64,000 bases of DNA, from assembly GCA_900549235.1 (NCBI GenBank), contig URNT01000018.1:7086-71085 (forward strand), read 5' to 3'. The translations under genes were made by a program, and so were the position numbers. Below, one piece after another: positions 1-9,012 of this stretch. This stretch comes from an uncultured Clostridium sp. (GTDB lineage Bacteria > Bacillota > Clostridia > Lachnospirales > Lachnospiraceae). A model generated the notes under the pieces. The model saw only the letters and a list, made by a program, of their open reading frames with translations, did no database searches and was not told the DNA's origin. Numbering within the stretch: position 1 is the stretch's first letter; every line of letters starts with the position of its first letter.

Positions 1-701
1 TGTCCTGGCGCAGATGCCTGCCCTGCGGTTCCAAAGGTAAGGCAGGAACCAAAGATCTCACCTGTAAAGCGGCTGGGCATACCAAGCCCCTTCATGGACA
101 TGGTGATTACTGGACAGGAAAGCTGCTCCTTTGCCTGGAGGGTAGCCTCTAAAAGGGTCAGTACATCTCTGGGGCTCTGGGGCGTGACTGCGATCTTTGC
201 GATGTCGGCACCTGATTCCTCCATCTGCTTTAAGCGGGCGAGGATTTCATTTCCCGAGGGGGTGGCAGAAAAATCGTGGCTGGATAAAATGGTTTTTACA
301 CCCTGGTCATGGGCCAGCCGGATCAGCTCCTTAACCTCCCTGGTACCGGAAAAAAGCTCGATGTCTGCCAGGTCCGGGATGCCGGAAGAAATGACAGCAG
401 CCGTCAGCTTATGGTAGTCCTGGAGGGAAGCGGGAAGATGGCCGCCTTCCTTGCTGGTGCGGAAGGTAAAAAGAAGAGGAAGGGGTTCTGCTTCCTTTTT
501 AAGCTTTTCTGCAATCTTCTCAGCATAGCCGGGTCTTAAAATATCCTCCATCCAGTCGGCCCTCCATTCGATCAGGTCGCAGAGGTCCGGGGACAGCCTC
601 CCGGCAGTCTCAAGGAGCGCCTGGGGAGTAGTGTTTACAAGGGGGATACAGATTTTCGGACGTCCTTCTCCAAGGACCATATCTTTTATTCGGATTGTCA
701 T
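1..701 (-). CDS. aroD: Type I 3-dehydroquinate dehydratase, 3' end cut by window edge
   Basis: Cytoplasmic shikimate-pathway enzyme converting 3-dehydroquinate to 3-dehydroshikimate through a Schiff base. The frame reads leftwards from the ATG at 699-701 and is open to the window edge: 233 codons are present, and since the family is about 250 residues only the last 15-20 should be missing. Visible residues are EWRAD at 45-49, FRTSKEGG near 80-87, SSHDF with catalytic His142, IAKIAV with Schiff-base Lys169, and the QASAPG closing loop next to the edge. It is divergent from nrdR and its promoter lies at 731-759. The aroE-aroK fusion 1.1 kb away catalyses two later steps of the same pathway. Confidence 0.93.
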   Translation of the reverse strand, partial: MTIRIKDMVLGEGRPKICIPLVNTTPQALLETAGRLSPDLCDLIEWRADWMEDILRPGYAEKIAEKLKKEAEPLPLLFTFRTSKEGGHLPASLQDYHKLTAAVISSGIPDLADIELFSGTREVKELIRLAHDQGVKTILSSHDFSATPSGNEILARLKQMEESGADIAKIAVTPQSPRDVLTLLEATLQAKEQLSCPVITMSMKGLGMPSRFTGEIFGSCLTFGTAGQASAPG

Positions 702-730
702 AGTCAGACCAGCCTTTCTTGTTTTTTCCT

Positions 731-759
731 ATTATAATTCCATTTTTCAGATCCGTCTA
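731..759 (-). promoter_or_regulatory. Putative promoter of aroD
   Basis: On the minus strand a perfect -10 TATAAT (731-736) follows TAGACG (754-759, 4 of 6 to consensus) with a 17-base spacer, about 30 bases ahead of the aroD start. Inference from consensus only. Confidence 0.5.
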
Positions 760-780
760 TGAAAACTCACACAAAAGCTC

Positions 781-809
781 TTGCGCTCAAAAGGGGATTC
801 GGTTAAAAT
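781..809 (+). promoter_or_regulatory. Putative promoter of nrdR
   Basis: TTGCGC (781-786), 17-base spacer, TAAAAT (804-809), 43 bases before the nrdR start at 853. Near-consensus sigma-A promoter; no NrdR box was recognised nearby. Confidence 0.55.
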
Positions 810-852
810 AAAATGAACCATTTGCCACAGAATGAAAGGAAGTGTAAGAACC

Positions 853-1305
853 ATGAAATGCCCCTATTGTAATGAAGCCGATACAAAGGTGATCGACTCC
901 CGTCCGGCGGACGACAACAGTTCCATACGGAGAAGACGCCAGTGCGAGCGCTGCGGAAAGCGCTTTACAACCTATGAAAAGCTGGAGACTATGCCTTTGA
1001 TGGTGATCAAAAAGGATAATTCCAGGGAGACCTATGACCGTTCGAAGATTGAATCAGGGATCATCCATTCCTGCCACAAGCGGCCGGTATCCCCCCAGCA
1101 GATCAATGCCATGATCGACGAGATCGAGAACCGCATCTTTAATATGGAAGAAAAGGAAGTGACCACCACAGCCATCGGCGAGCTGGTGATGGAAAAGCTG
1201 CAGCAGCTGGACGAGGTGGCTTATGTCAGGTTTGCTTCTGTGTACCGGGAATTTAAGGATGTGAATACATTTATGGAGGAGCTGGGCAAGCTCTTAAAGA
1301 AATAG
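853..1305 (+). CDS. nrdR: Transcriptional repressor NrdR
   Basis: Zinc-ribbon/ATP-cone repressor of ribonucleotide reductase genes, sensing dNTP/ATP levels and binding NrdR boxes. The protein is 150 residues, the usual family length. The zinc ribbon uses C3-P-Y-C6 and C31-E-R-C34, followed by an arginine-rich stretch and an ATP-cone from about residue 49 to 139. An in-frame ATG at 832 would add seven residues, but family members start MKCPYC and an AAAGGAAG ribosome site ends about ten bases before 853, so 853 is chosen. yqeG follows after 14 bases, so the two are probably co-transcribed. Confidence 0.95.
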   Translation: MKCPYCNEADTKVIDSRPADDNSSIRRRRQCERCGKRFTTYEKLETMPLMVIKKDNSRETYDRSKIESGIIHSCHKRPVSPQQINAMIDEIENRIFNMEEKEVTTTAIGELVMEKLQQLDEVAYVRFASVYREFKDVNTFMEELGKLLKK

Positions 1306-1319
1306 GAAGGACGGCAGAC

Positions 1320-1850
1320 ATGATATTAGAACGCTTCTATCCCAGTCGCATGGAGCAGTCGGTTTATGTGATCCCCTTTGAGCATTACCAGGCAAAGGGG
1401 ATGAAGGGGGTCATATTTGATATTGATAATACGCTGGTGCCTCACGGGGCCGGGGCAGACAGGCAGGTGGCTGCACTTTTTGAGCGGCTGAGGAGCCTGG
1501 GCCTTGAGACCTGCCTTCTCTCTAATAATAAGGAGCCCAGAGTGCGTTCCTTTGGTGATCAGGTTGGGAGCAGCTATATTTATAAGGGCAAAAAGCCAGG
1601 GGTAAGAGGCTATGAGCGTGCCATGGAGATCATGGGAACCAGCCGTGAGGAGACCATGTTCATCGGTGACCAGCTGTTTACCGATATATACGGAGCCAAC
1701 CGGGCGGGACTTTACAGCATCCTGGTAAAGCCCATTCATCCCAGGGAGGAAATCCAGATCGTGATGAAGCGCTGGTTGGAAAAGCCGGTGCTGTGCTGCT
1801 ATAAGCGCCATTGCCGGAAAGACAGAAAGAACAGCAGGGAGAGTGTGTAA
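1320..1850 (+). CDS. YqeG family HAD IIIA-type phosphatase
   Basis: Small cytoplasmic haloacid-dehalogenase phosphatase of the YqeG family (176 residues; physiological substrate not established). HAD motif I is FDIDNTL with D34 and D36, motif II is LLSNN near residue 75, and the C-terminal acidic motif is GDQLFTD near 118. It sits between nrdR and aroE-aroK. In Bacillus the orthologue also lies in a cluster with aroE, so the neighbourhood is an old one. The stop is 2 bases before the next start, which implies translational coupling. Confidence 0.88.
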   Translation: MILERFYPSRMEQSVYVIPFEHYQAKGMKGVIFDIDNTLVPHGAGADRQVAALFERLRSLGLETCLLSNNKEPRVRSFGDQVGSSYIYKGKKPGVRGYERAMEIMGTSREETMFIGDQLFTDIYGANRAGLYSILVKPIHPREEIQIVMKRWLEKPVLCCYKRHCRKDRKNSRESV

Positions 1851-1852
1851 AA

Positions 1853-3235
1853 ATGGACGGAAAGACAAGAGTATGCGGACTGATCGCCAATCCGGTGGAG
1901 CATTCCATGTCTCCGCTGATGCAGAATTTCTATGCGGAGCAGACCGGGGTGAACCTGGCGTATGTGCCCTTTAAGGTGGAAGGAGACCAGGTAGGGGAGG
2001 CGGTAAAGGGCGCTTTTGCCCTGAATATCCTGGGCCTGAATGTGACTGTACCCCACAAGCAGCGGGTGATGGAGTATCTGGAATACATAGACGAGGATGC
2101 CAGAGCCATCGGAGCAGTCAATACCCTGGTGCGGGGTGAACATGGCTATGGCGGCTACAATACAGACGGTGCCGGCTTTAAACGGGCCCTGGACGAGGCA
2201 GGCATCAGCCCCAAAGGGGAGTCCTGTATCCTTTTAGGGGCCGGAGGCGCCGCCAAGGCGGCAGCTTATGTTCTTGCGAAGGAAGGAGCAGAGGAGATCT
2301 ACCTTCTGAACCGGAGCCTGGAAAAGGCAGAGAAACTGGCCTCTTATATCAATGGACTGGCAGGCCGCAGCCTTACAAAGCCTCTGGCGCTTTCTGAATT
2401 TGGCAGGATCCCTTATAAAGAGAAGGGATATCTGGCCGTCCAGTCTACCAGTGTGGGGATGTATCCCCGGTCAGAGGAAGTGATCCTGGAGGCTGAGGCA
2501 TTTTACCGCCTGATTCATACGGGAGTGGATATTGTATACACGCCCTCCAGAACAAGATTTATGGAACTGGTGGAGCAGGCCGGAGGCCGGGCGGTGAATG
2601 GTCTGGATATGCTTTTATACCAGGGGATCATTTCCTACGAGCTGTGGAATCCGGATGTACAGGTGGGAAAGGATACCATTGACGAGGCAAGGCAGATGAT
2701 CCTGGAGCGTCTGGAACAGGGGGGGAATGTGATCCTCACCGGCTTTATGGGCGCCGGAAAGACCAGCATCGGACAGAGGTACGCGGCTATGTACGGCCTG
2801 CCTTTTGTAGATACGGACCAGGAGATCGAGAAGGCCGCCGGGATGGCCATTCGGGATATATTTGCCGCCCGGGGGGAGGAGGCCTTCAGAAGGCTGGAAA
2901 CAGAGGTGTTAGAATCTCTTTTAAAGAAAAAGGGAAAGGCAGTGATTTCTGTAGGCGGCGGCCTTCCTTTAAGGAAGGAGAACCGAAATCTTCTGCGCCG
3001 GCTTGGACAGGTTGTTTACCTGGATGTGGCGCCGGGGACGGTGTATGAGCGGATTGGAAGGGACGTGTCAGACCGGCCCATGCTTCAGGGGGGAGATGTG
3101 ATGGAACGGATCTGCGCTCTTTTAGATGGCAGGCGGCCCATTTACCTGGAAGGAGCCCATATCTGCGTGGATGTGAACGGCCGCAGGGTGGAGGAGATCG
3201 CCAGGGAGATCCGCAGCAGGGTCAGTGAAGGATAA
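1853..3235 (+). CDS. aroE-aroK: Shikimate dehydrogenase / shikimate kinase fusion
   Basis: A 460-residue bifunctional protein covering two consecutive shikimate steps. Residues 1 to about 285 are AroE: NPVEHSMSP shikimate site, VTVPHKQ with the catalytic Lys, NTDGAGF, and GAGGAAKAAA NADP loop. From about 290 follows AroK: TGFMGAGKTSIGQ Walker A, DTDQEIE, VGGGLPLR, and the DRPML lid. The longer reading from 1811 overlaps yqeG. ATG 1853 has AGGGAGAG about nine bases upstream and begins directly with the AroE fold (MDGKTRVCGLI). There is no stop or frameshift between halves, so the fusion is genuine. AroE-AroK fusions are seen in some Clostridia; separate genes are commoner in bacteria. Confidence 0.94.
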   Translation: MDGKTRVCGLIANPVEHSMSPLMQNFYAEQTGVNLAYVPFKVEGDQVGEAVKGAFALNILGLNVTVPHKQRVMEYLEYIDEDARAIGAVNTLVRGEHGYGGYNTDGAGFKRALDEAGISPKGESCILLGAGGAAKAAAYVLAKEGAEEIYLLNRSLEKAEKLASYINGLAGRSLTKPLALSEFGRIPYKEKGYLAVQSTSVGMYPRSEEVILEAEAFYRLIHTGVDIVYTPSRTRFMELVEQAGGRAVNGLDMLLYQGIISYELWNPDVQVGKDTIDEARQMILERLEQGGNVILTGFMGAGKTSIGQRYAAMYGLPFVDTDQEIEKAAGMAIRDIFAARGEEAFRRLETEVLESLLKKKGKAVISVGGGLPLRKENRNLLRRLGQVVYLDVAPGTVYERIGRDVSDRPMLQGGDVMERICALLDGRRPIYLEGAHICVDVNGRRVEEIAREIRSRVSEG

Positions 3236-3262
3236 ATTCCTGCAAACTCCCATAAAAAGAAC

Positions 3263-3291
3263 TTGAAAATGAGCCATATATAGTATAGAAT
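3263..3291 (+). promoter_or_regulatory. Promoter of efp
   Basis: TTGAAA (3263-3268), 17-base spacer, TAGAAT (3286-3291). The leader to the ATG at 3384 is about 85 bases and contains a small GC-rich hairpin near 3340-3357. Confidence 0.7.
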
Positions 3292-3383
3292 ATAAAAGAT
3301 CAGAGTGTGCCAGTCTTATTTACAGGCACACCAGGCGGGCGCTTCTGGAAGCGTCCTGAACGAACTTAAGGAGGAATATCTTT

Positions 3384-3941
3384 ATGATATCAGCAGGCGA
3401 TTTTAGAAACGGCATTACACTGGAGATTGATGGACAGGTTGTTCAGATCCTGGAGTTCCAGCACGTTAAGCCAGGTAAGGGTGCAGCATTTGTACGTACC
3501 AAGCTTAAGAACGTGATCAACGGAGGCGTGGTAGAGCGTACCTTCCGTCCAACTGAGAAGTTCCCGGCAGCAAGAATCGACAGAGTAGATATGCAGTATC
3601 TGTATGAGGATGGCGGTCTGTTCAACTTCATGAATACAGAAAACTACGAGCAGGTAGCTTTAAACAGCGACATCATCGGTGACGCTCTGAAGTTTGTAAA
3701 GGAGAACGAGATCTGTAAGGTATGTTCTTACAACGGAAGCGTATTCTCTGTAGAGGCTCCTCTGTTTGTAGAACTGGAGATCACCGATACAGAGCCAGGC
3801 TTTAAGGGTGATACCGCTACAGGTGCTACCAAGCCGGCTACCGTAGAGACAGGCGCAACGGTAAACGTACCATTATTCGTAGAGATCGGCGATAAGATCA
3901 AGATCGATACAAGAACAGGCGAGTATCTGTCCCGTGTATAA
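3384..3941 (+). CDS. efp: Elongation factor P
   Basis: Ribosome-bound factor that relieves stalling at polyproline stretches. It is 185 residues, with the usual three beta-barrel domains. The domain I loop is KPGKGAA with Lys32 at the tip, the position that is modified in EF-P proteins (5-aminopentanol in Bacillus, beta-lysine in E. coli). The C-terminal domain ends in GEYLSRV, as typical. A consensus AAGGAGG lies 9 bases before the ATG. Codon choice is highly biased relative to neighbours, consistent with strong expression. It has its own promoter and a terminator directly downstream. Confidence 0.97.
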   Translation: MISAGDFRNGITLEIDGQVVQILEFQHVKPGKGAAFVRTKLKNVINGGVVERTFRPTEKFPAARIDRVDMQYLYEDGGLFNFMNTENYEQVALNSDIIGDALKFVKENEICKVCSYNGSVFSVEAPLFVELEITDTEPGFKGDTATGATKPATVETGATVNVPLFVEIGDKIKIDTRTGEYLSRV

Positions 3942-3962
3942 AATGCCCTGTAAGGCACAAGA

Positions 3963-3993
3963 TTGCTCCGGCTGATGCCGGGGCAGTTTTTTT
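3963..3993 (+). terminator. Intrinsic terminator of efp
   Basis: Ten-pair GC-rich stem (3963-3972 with 3977-3986, TGAT loop) followed by seven T. It lies between efp and argS, so argS transcription needs read-through or a promoter of its own that I do not see clearly. Confidence 0.85.
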
Positions 3994-4028
3994 CACAGAA
4001 TGGAATCGCAGAAAAGGAGAGCAAGAGC

Positions 4029-5813
4029 GTGAAAAAGATTCTTGACAGGATGGAGCAGGAGCTCCGGGCGGCATTTACAGCCTGCGGCTATGATGAAAAA
4101 TTTGCCAAGGTAGTGCTGTCTAACCGCCCTGATTTATGTGAGTATCAGTGCAACGGCGCCATGGCTGCCGCAAAAGCATATAAGAAGAAGCCTATTGATA
4201 TTGCGAACGCAGTGGTGGAGGAGCTTGTTAGGGACACAGAGCATCCCGTATTTGCAGAGGCAGCCGCGGTGATGCCCGGCTTTATCAATCTGAAACTGTC
4301 AGGGGAATTCCTGGCGCAGTATATGGGAGAGATGGCGGCGGCAGAAAAACTGGGCCTGGAGGCTCCCGAAAAGCCGGAGACTATTATCGTAGATTACGGC
4401 GGCGCCAATGTGGCAAAGCCTCTCCATGTAGGCCACCTGCGGGCGGCGATCATCGGTGAGAGCATTAAGCGCATGGGACGCTTCCTGGGCCACCATATGA
4501 TTGGAGACGTGCATCTGGGTGACTGGGGCCTTCAGATGGGCCTGATCATCGAGGAACTGAGAGACAGGAAGCCGGAGCTGGTATATTTTGATGAGAGTTT
4601 TCAGGGCGAGTACCCCTCAGAGGCTCCTTTTACCATTAGTGAGCTGGAGGAGATCTACCCGGCAGCCAGTGCCAAGTCAAAGGAAGACGAGACATTTAAG
4701 GAGAGGGCCCATCAGGCTACACTGAAACTTCAGAAGGGTTACGGGCCGTTCAGAGCCATCTGGAAGCACATTATGGAGGTTTCTGTTGCGGACCTTAAGA
4801 AAAATTATTCCAATCTTAATGTAGAGTTTGACCTGTGGAAGGGTGAAAGTGACGCGGAGCCATACATCGACGATATGATCCAGATGCTGGTGGACAAAGG
4901 ACTGGCTTATGAGAGCCAGGGTGCTCTGGTGGTGGATGTGGCAGAGGAGTCCGATACCAAGGAGATCCCCCCCTGCCTGGTGAGAAAGTCAGACGGCGCA
5001 TCCCTGTACGCTACCTCAGATCTGGCAACAATTGTAGAGCGTGAGCAGGATTTCCAGCCTGACCGCTACATTTATGTGGTAGATAAGCGCCAGGCCATGC
5101 ATTTTGAGCAGGTATTCCGGGTATCTAAGAAGGCAGGGATCGTAAAGCCTGATACAGCTATGGTATTTTTAGGCTTCGGCACCATGAACGGCAAGGACGG
5201 CAAACCCTTTAAGACCCGTGAGGGCGGCGTTATGAGGCTTGAAAAGCTGATTTCTGATATTGACGAGGCTGTATTTGACCGTATTATGGAGAACCGCACT
5301 GTTTCAGAGGGCGAGGCAAGAGAGACTGCAAAGATCGTAGGTCTTGCTGCCTTAAAGTATGGTGATCTGTCCAACCAGGCGGCCAAGGATTACATTTTTG
5401 ATGTGGACCGCTTTATTTCCTTTGAGGGAAACACAGGCCCCTACATCCTGTATACCATTGTCCGGATCAAGTCCATCCTGAACAAGTATAAAGAAAACGG
5501 CGGCACAGTGACAGAGGAAGCACTGGAGAAGAAGATCCTGGGGGCAGAGGGTTCAGGAAAGGCTCTTATGCTTCTGCTGTCCAGATACAGCGAGGTGCTT
5601 GAGACCAGCTTTGCGGAGACAGCTCCTCACAAGATCTGCCAGTACATCTATGAGCTGGCCAATGGCTTTAACAGCTTTTATCATGATACAAAAATTCTTA
5701 CAGAGCCGGATGAGGCAGTGAAGGATAGCTATATCGGCCTGATCACACTGACCAAGCGGGTGCTTGAAACCTGTATCGGGCTTTTGGGGATCGAGGCGCC
5801 GGAGCGTATGTAA
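4029..5813 (+). CDS. argS: Arginyl-tRNA synthetase
   Basis: Class Ia aminoacyl-tRNA synthetase charging tRNA-Arg (594 residues). The HIGH motif is HVGH in KPLHVGHLRAA near residue 135. The KMSKS loop is degenerate, as usual for ArgRS (GTMNGKDGKPFKTR, about residue 385). The C-terminal DALR anticodon-binding domain includes LSRYSEVLE. The frame extends upstream into the efp terminator, but family members begin near KKILDRMEQEL. GTG at 4029 has AAGGAGA 8 bases upstream, so it is taken as the start. The SNF2 gene follows after 33 bases and may share the transcript. Confidence 0.95.
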   Translation: MKKILDRMEQELRAAFTACGYDEKFAKVVLSNRPDLCEYQCNGAMAAAKAYKKKPIDIANAVVEELVRDTEHPVFAEAAAVMPGFINLKLSGEFLAQYMGEMAAAEKLGLEAPEKPETIIVDYGGANVAKPLHVGHLRAAIIGESIKRMGRFLGHHMIGDVHLGDWGLQMGLIIEELRDRKPELVYFDESFQGEYPSEAPFTISELEEIYPAASAKSKEDETFKERAHQATLKLQKGYGPFRAIWKHIMEVSVADLKKNYSNLNVEFDLWKGESDAEPYIDDMIQMLVDKGLAYESQGALVVDVAEESDTKEIPPCLVRKSDGASLYATSDLATIVEREQDFQPDRYIYVVDKRQAMHFEQVFRVSKKAGIVKPDTAMVFLGFGTMNGKDGKPFKTREGGVMRLEKLISDIDEAVFDRIMENRTVSEGEARETAKIVGLAALKYGDLSNQAAKDYIFDVDRFISFEGNTGPYILYTIVRIKSILNKYKENGGTVTEEALEKKILGAEGSGKALMLLLSRYSEVLETSFAETAPHKICQYIYELANGFNSFYHDTKILTEPDEAVKDSYIGLITLTKRVLETCIGLLGIEAPERM

Positions 5814-5846
5814 CCTGGCTCCTCTGCGCCGAAAGGATGCGTGGGA

Positions 5847-8800
5847 ATGAAAATTGTCAGCACGAATACTACCAGCTTCTGGAAGGGTGAGGCTGGTATA
5901 AAGGGCCTGGTGGAGGACCAGGCCCGTACCTTTGAGGTACAGCTGTATTTAAAAGGAAACCAGGTGCGGGATTACTCCTGCACCTGTCCGGAAGGGAATT
6001 CTTACAAGGGGATGTGTGCCCATGAGGAGGCCCTTTTTGCATATTATAAAGAATGTCAGGCTCTGGCCTCAAAACCTCCGGTCCATACCTCTGCCGGTGC
6101 CCATACCATGATCCGGGAGTATACCAACCGGGAGGTGGCGGGGATCCTGGCAGAGAGCGAGGCGGGGACGGTAAGGCTGGTTCCTTCCCTTTTGCTGGAC
6201 GGCCGTGAGGCAAGACTGGAGTTTAAGCTGGGGGCCGGACGGCTGTATGCCCTCCGGGATCTGTCTGCCTTCTGTGAGGCAGTGGAGAATGGAGCCTGTG
6301 TGGAGTACGGCAGGGAATTGTCCTTCCACCATCAGAAGTCTGCCTTCGTGCCGGAGAGCCGGGGCCTTTTATCTATGGTCCTGGGCCTGACAGAGGGACA
6401 GAAGGCAGGAAGGGAGCTGCTTCTCAGCCGTATGAACCGGGACCGTTTTTTTGAGGTGCTCTGTGAGGAGGAGCTGGAGACAGCCCTTCCGGGAGCCCTC
6501 CGCCTGCGTCTTAAGGTGTGCCGCAGGGATCCGGTGGCTGTAATCCGGGTGGAAAAATATGGCCGGGATGGGATCCGGGCTGTTCTTGAGGGCGTGAAGG
6601 GAGAAATGGAGGAGCCGGAAAGCCGGGTGGTGGGCAGCTTTTTTGGAGAAAAGCAGTTTTATATCCTCACCGTGGAATGTCTGTATGTGTGCAGTGAGGC
6701 CTGCAGCGCCGCCCTGGGGCCCTTTATTGAGCAGATTACAAGGGATCGGGAGCATGGAGTGCTGATCGGGCAAAAGGATATCCCACTGTTTTATGAGCGG
6801 GTGGTAAAGGCAGTCAGGCCCTGGAGCGAGATTACATTTCTGCAGGTGGATCTGGAAGCCTTCCGGCCGGAGCCTCTGAAAGCGGAGTTCCGGTTCAGTC
6901 TGGGGGCTTCCGGAGAGCTTCTTATGGAGCCGGTGCTTTCCTACGGGGATTATTCCTTCCATCCGGTGGAGGATGAAAACCTGCCAAGGACCATTTGCCG
7001 GGACGTGCCGGCGGAGTTTCGGGTAAGCCAGGTGATCAGTCGGTATTTCCGTTTTAAGGATCCGGAGGGACATTTTCTGGTGATTCGGGGAAATGACGAG
7101 GAAGGGCTCTACCGCCTTCTGGACCAGGGAGTGGAAGAATTTAAGGGGCTGGGTCAGGTTTATTTTTCAGAGGAGATCAGAGACTGGCGGGTGCTTCCTT
7201 CTGCCGGGGCCAGAGTGGAGGTCCGGGCCGGAGACCACAAAGGCTGGCTAGAGATCACAGTGGATGCAGGAGAGCTGGGCGGTCAGGAGCTGTCAAAGAT
7301 CCTGGCAGCCTATACTCAGAAGAAGAAATATTATCGGTTAAAAAACGGACAGTTCCTCAAGCTGGAAGAGGGCGGCCTCCTTGTGGTGGCAGGCCTTGCA
7401 GGAGAGCTGGGGGTGGAAAAAAAGGAACTTCAGAGCGGCCGATTCCTCCTTCCGGCCTATCGTGCCCTGTACCTGGATCAGGCCTTAAAGGAAAGCCAGG
7501 GAGTGGCATTTTACCGAGACCAGCTTTTTAAGGCAGTGGTGCGGGGGATTAAGTCGGTGGAAGATGATGACGCGCCGGTGCCGGAGGGGCTGGCTGATGT
7601 GCTGCGGGAATACCAGAAAACAGGCTACCGATGGTTAAAGACCCTGGACCGGTACGGGTTCGGAGGGATTCTGGCCGATGATATGGGACTGGGGAAAACC
7701 TTGCAGGTGATCGCTCTTTTGCGGGATGCTTATGAGCAGGGGGAGAGACAGCCGTCTCTGATCGTATGTCCGGCTTCTTTGGTGTATAACTGGGAGCATG
7801 AGATTCAACGGTTTGCTCCTGGGCTGCGGGTGCTTCCTGTGGTTGGAAAAGGAGAGGAGAGGGAAAAACTTCTGGCTGGTCTTAGGGAGGATCCCTCCTC
7901 CTATCAGGCGGTGATCACCTCCTATGATCTTTTAAAACGGGATCTTCCAGGCTATGAGGAGCTGTCTTTCCGGTTCCAGCTCATTGACGAGGCCCAGTAC
8001 ATAAAAAACGCCTCCACCCAGAGCTCCAGAGCGGTGAAGGCGGTAAAGGCCCAGACCCGGTTTGCCCTTACAGGAACTCCGGTGGAAAACAGGCTGGGAG
8101 AGCTGTGGAGTATCTTCGATTTTCTGATGCCGGGTTTTCTCTTTAAAAGCCAGTATTTTAAGAAGGAATATGAGACGCCCATTACCAGGGAAGGAGACCA
8201 AAAGGCCCTCCGAAGGCTGCGCCAGCTTATAGGCCCCTTTGTGCTCCGCAGGCTTAAGGGAGATGTGCTGAAGGAACTGCCGGAGAAGCTGGAGCAGGTG
8301 GTGTATTCAAGCTTTGAGGAGGAACAGCGCCGTCTGTATGCGGCCAATGCCCTTGTGCTTAAGGAAAAGCTGGAATCCGGCTCCCTGGGGCCCGGAGGAA
8401 GGGATCAGCTTCAGATCCTGTCGGAGCTGATGCGGCTCAGACAGCTCTGCTGTGATCCAAGGCTGTGCTACGGGGATTACAGAGGAGGTTCCGCCAAGCT
8501 TGAAACCTGTATGGACCTGATCCGTCGGGGAATTGCGGGGGAACACAGGATCCTGCTGTTTTCCCAGTTTACTTCCATGCTGGAGCTGATCGAGGAGCGG
8601 CTGAAAAAAGAGGAGATCGCCTGTCTGAAGCTGACGGGAGCTACCTCAAAGGAGGAGCGGATCCGCCTGGCGGAATCCTTTAAGACTCAGGAAGCGCCGG
8701 TCTTTCTTATCAGTCTGAAGGCCGGAGGCACCGGGCTTAACCTGACGGCTGCCGATGTGGTGATCCACTATGACCCCTGGTGGAATGTGGCGGCTCAGAA

Positions 8801-9008
8801 CCAGGCTACAGACCGGGCCCACCGGATCGGCCAGGAAAAGCAGGTGACGGTCTACCGGCTGATCACCAGGAATACCATAGAAGAGAATATTTTAAAGCTG
8901 CAGGAGTCCAAGCGGCAGCTGGCGGACCAGATCGTTACAGAAGGCACCATTTCACTGTCATCACTGACCAGGGAGGACCTTCTCCATATGATAGAAAGTG
9001 AGGAATAA
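5847..9008 (+). CDS. SNF2-family DEAD/DEAH helicase with SWIM zinc finger
   Basis: Large (1053-residue) Swi2/Snf2 ATPase, a predicted DNA translocase of unknown cellular role. An N-terminal SWIM zinc finger (SCTCPEG...MCAH, residues about 45-60) is followed by a long SNF2-associated region. The helicase core then shows Walker A DDMGLGKT near 612, Walker B variant DEAQ near 712, TGTPVENRLGELWS, and motif VI QATDRAHRIGQ near 985. ATG 5847 has AAAGGA ten bases upstream; the alternative GTG at 5841 is too close. Such SWIM-SNF2 proteins are common in Firmicutes chromosomes and need not signal a defence system. No methylase or nuclease partner is adjacent. Confidence 0.9.
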   Translation: MKIVSTNTTSFWKGEAGIKGLVEDQARTFEVQLYLKGNQVRDYSCTCPEGNSYKGMCAHEEALFAYYKECQALASKPPVHTSAGAHTMIREYTNREVAGILAESEAGTVRLVPSLLLDGREARLEFKLGAGRLYALRDLSAFCEAVENGACVEYGRELSFHHQKSAFVPESRGLLSMVLGLTEGQKAGRELLLSRMNRDRFFEVLCEEELETALPGALRLRLKVCRRDPVAVIRVEKYGRDGIRAVLEGVKGEMEEPESRVVGSFFGEKQFYILTVECLYVCSEACSAALGPFIEQITRDREHGVLIGQKDIPLFYERVVKAVRPWSEITFLQVDLEAFRPEPLKAEFRFSLGASGELLMEPVLSYGDYSFHPVEDENLPRTICRDVPAEFRVSQVISRYFRFKDPEGHFLVIRGNDEEGLYRLLDQGVEEFKGLGQVYFSEEIRDWRVLPSAGARVEVRAGDHKGWLEITVDAGELGGQELSKILAAYTQKKKYYRLKNGQFLKLEEGGLLVVAGLAGELGVEKKELQSGRFLLPAYRALYLDQALKESQGVAFYRDQLFKAVVRGIKSVEDDDAPVPEGLADVLREYQKTGYRWLKTLDRYGFGGILADDMGLGKTLQVIALLRDAYEQGERQPSLIVCPASLVYNWEHEIQRFAPGLRVLPVVGKGEEREKLLAGLREDPSSYQAVITSYDLLKRDLPGYEELSFRFQLIDEAQYIKNASTQSSRAVKAVKAQTRFALTGTPVENRLGELWSIFDFLMPGFLFKSQYFKKEYETPITREGDQKALRRLRQLIGPFVLRRLKGDVLKELPEKLEQVVYSSFEEEQRRLYAANALVLKEKLESGSLGPGGRDQLQILSELMRLRQLCCDPRLCYGDYRGGSAKLETCMDLIRRGIAGEHRILLFSQFTSMLELIEERLKKEEIACLKLTGATSKEERIRLAESFKTQEAPVFLISLKAGGTGLNLTAADVVIHYDPWWNVAAQNQATDRAHRIGQEKQVTVYRLITRNTIEENILKLQESKRQLADQIVTEGTISLSSLTREDLLHMIESEE

Positions 9009-9012
9009 ACGT

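Noticed and set aside
3963..4028. Upstream extension of argS from TTG 3963
   Set aside because: It starts inside the efp terminator stem; GTG 4029 has a good ribosome site and matches family starts.
5847..9008. SNF2 helicase as the core of a defence island
   Set aside because: Neighbours are argS and a flavoprotein, with no nuclease, methylase or other defence genes; SWIM-SNF2 proteins are ordinary in Firmicutes chromosomes.
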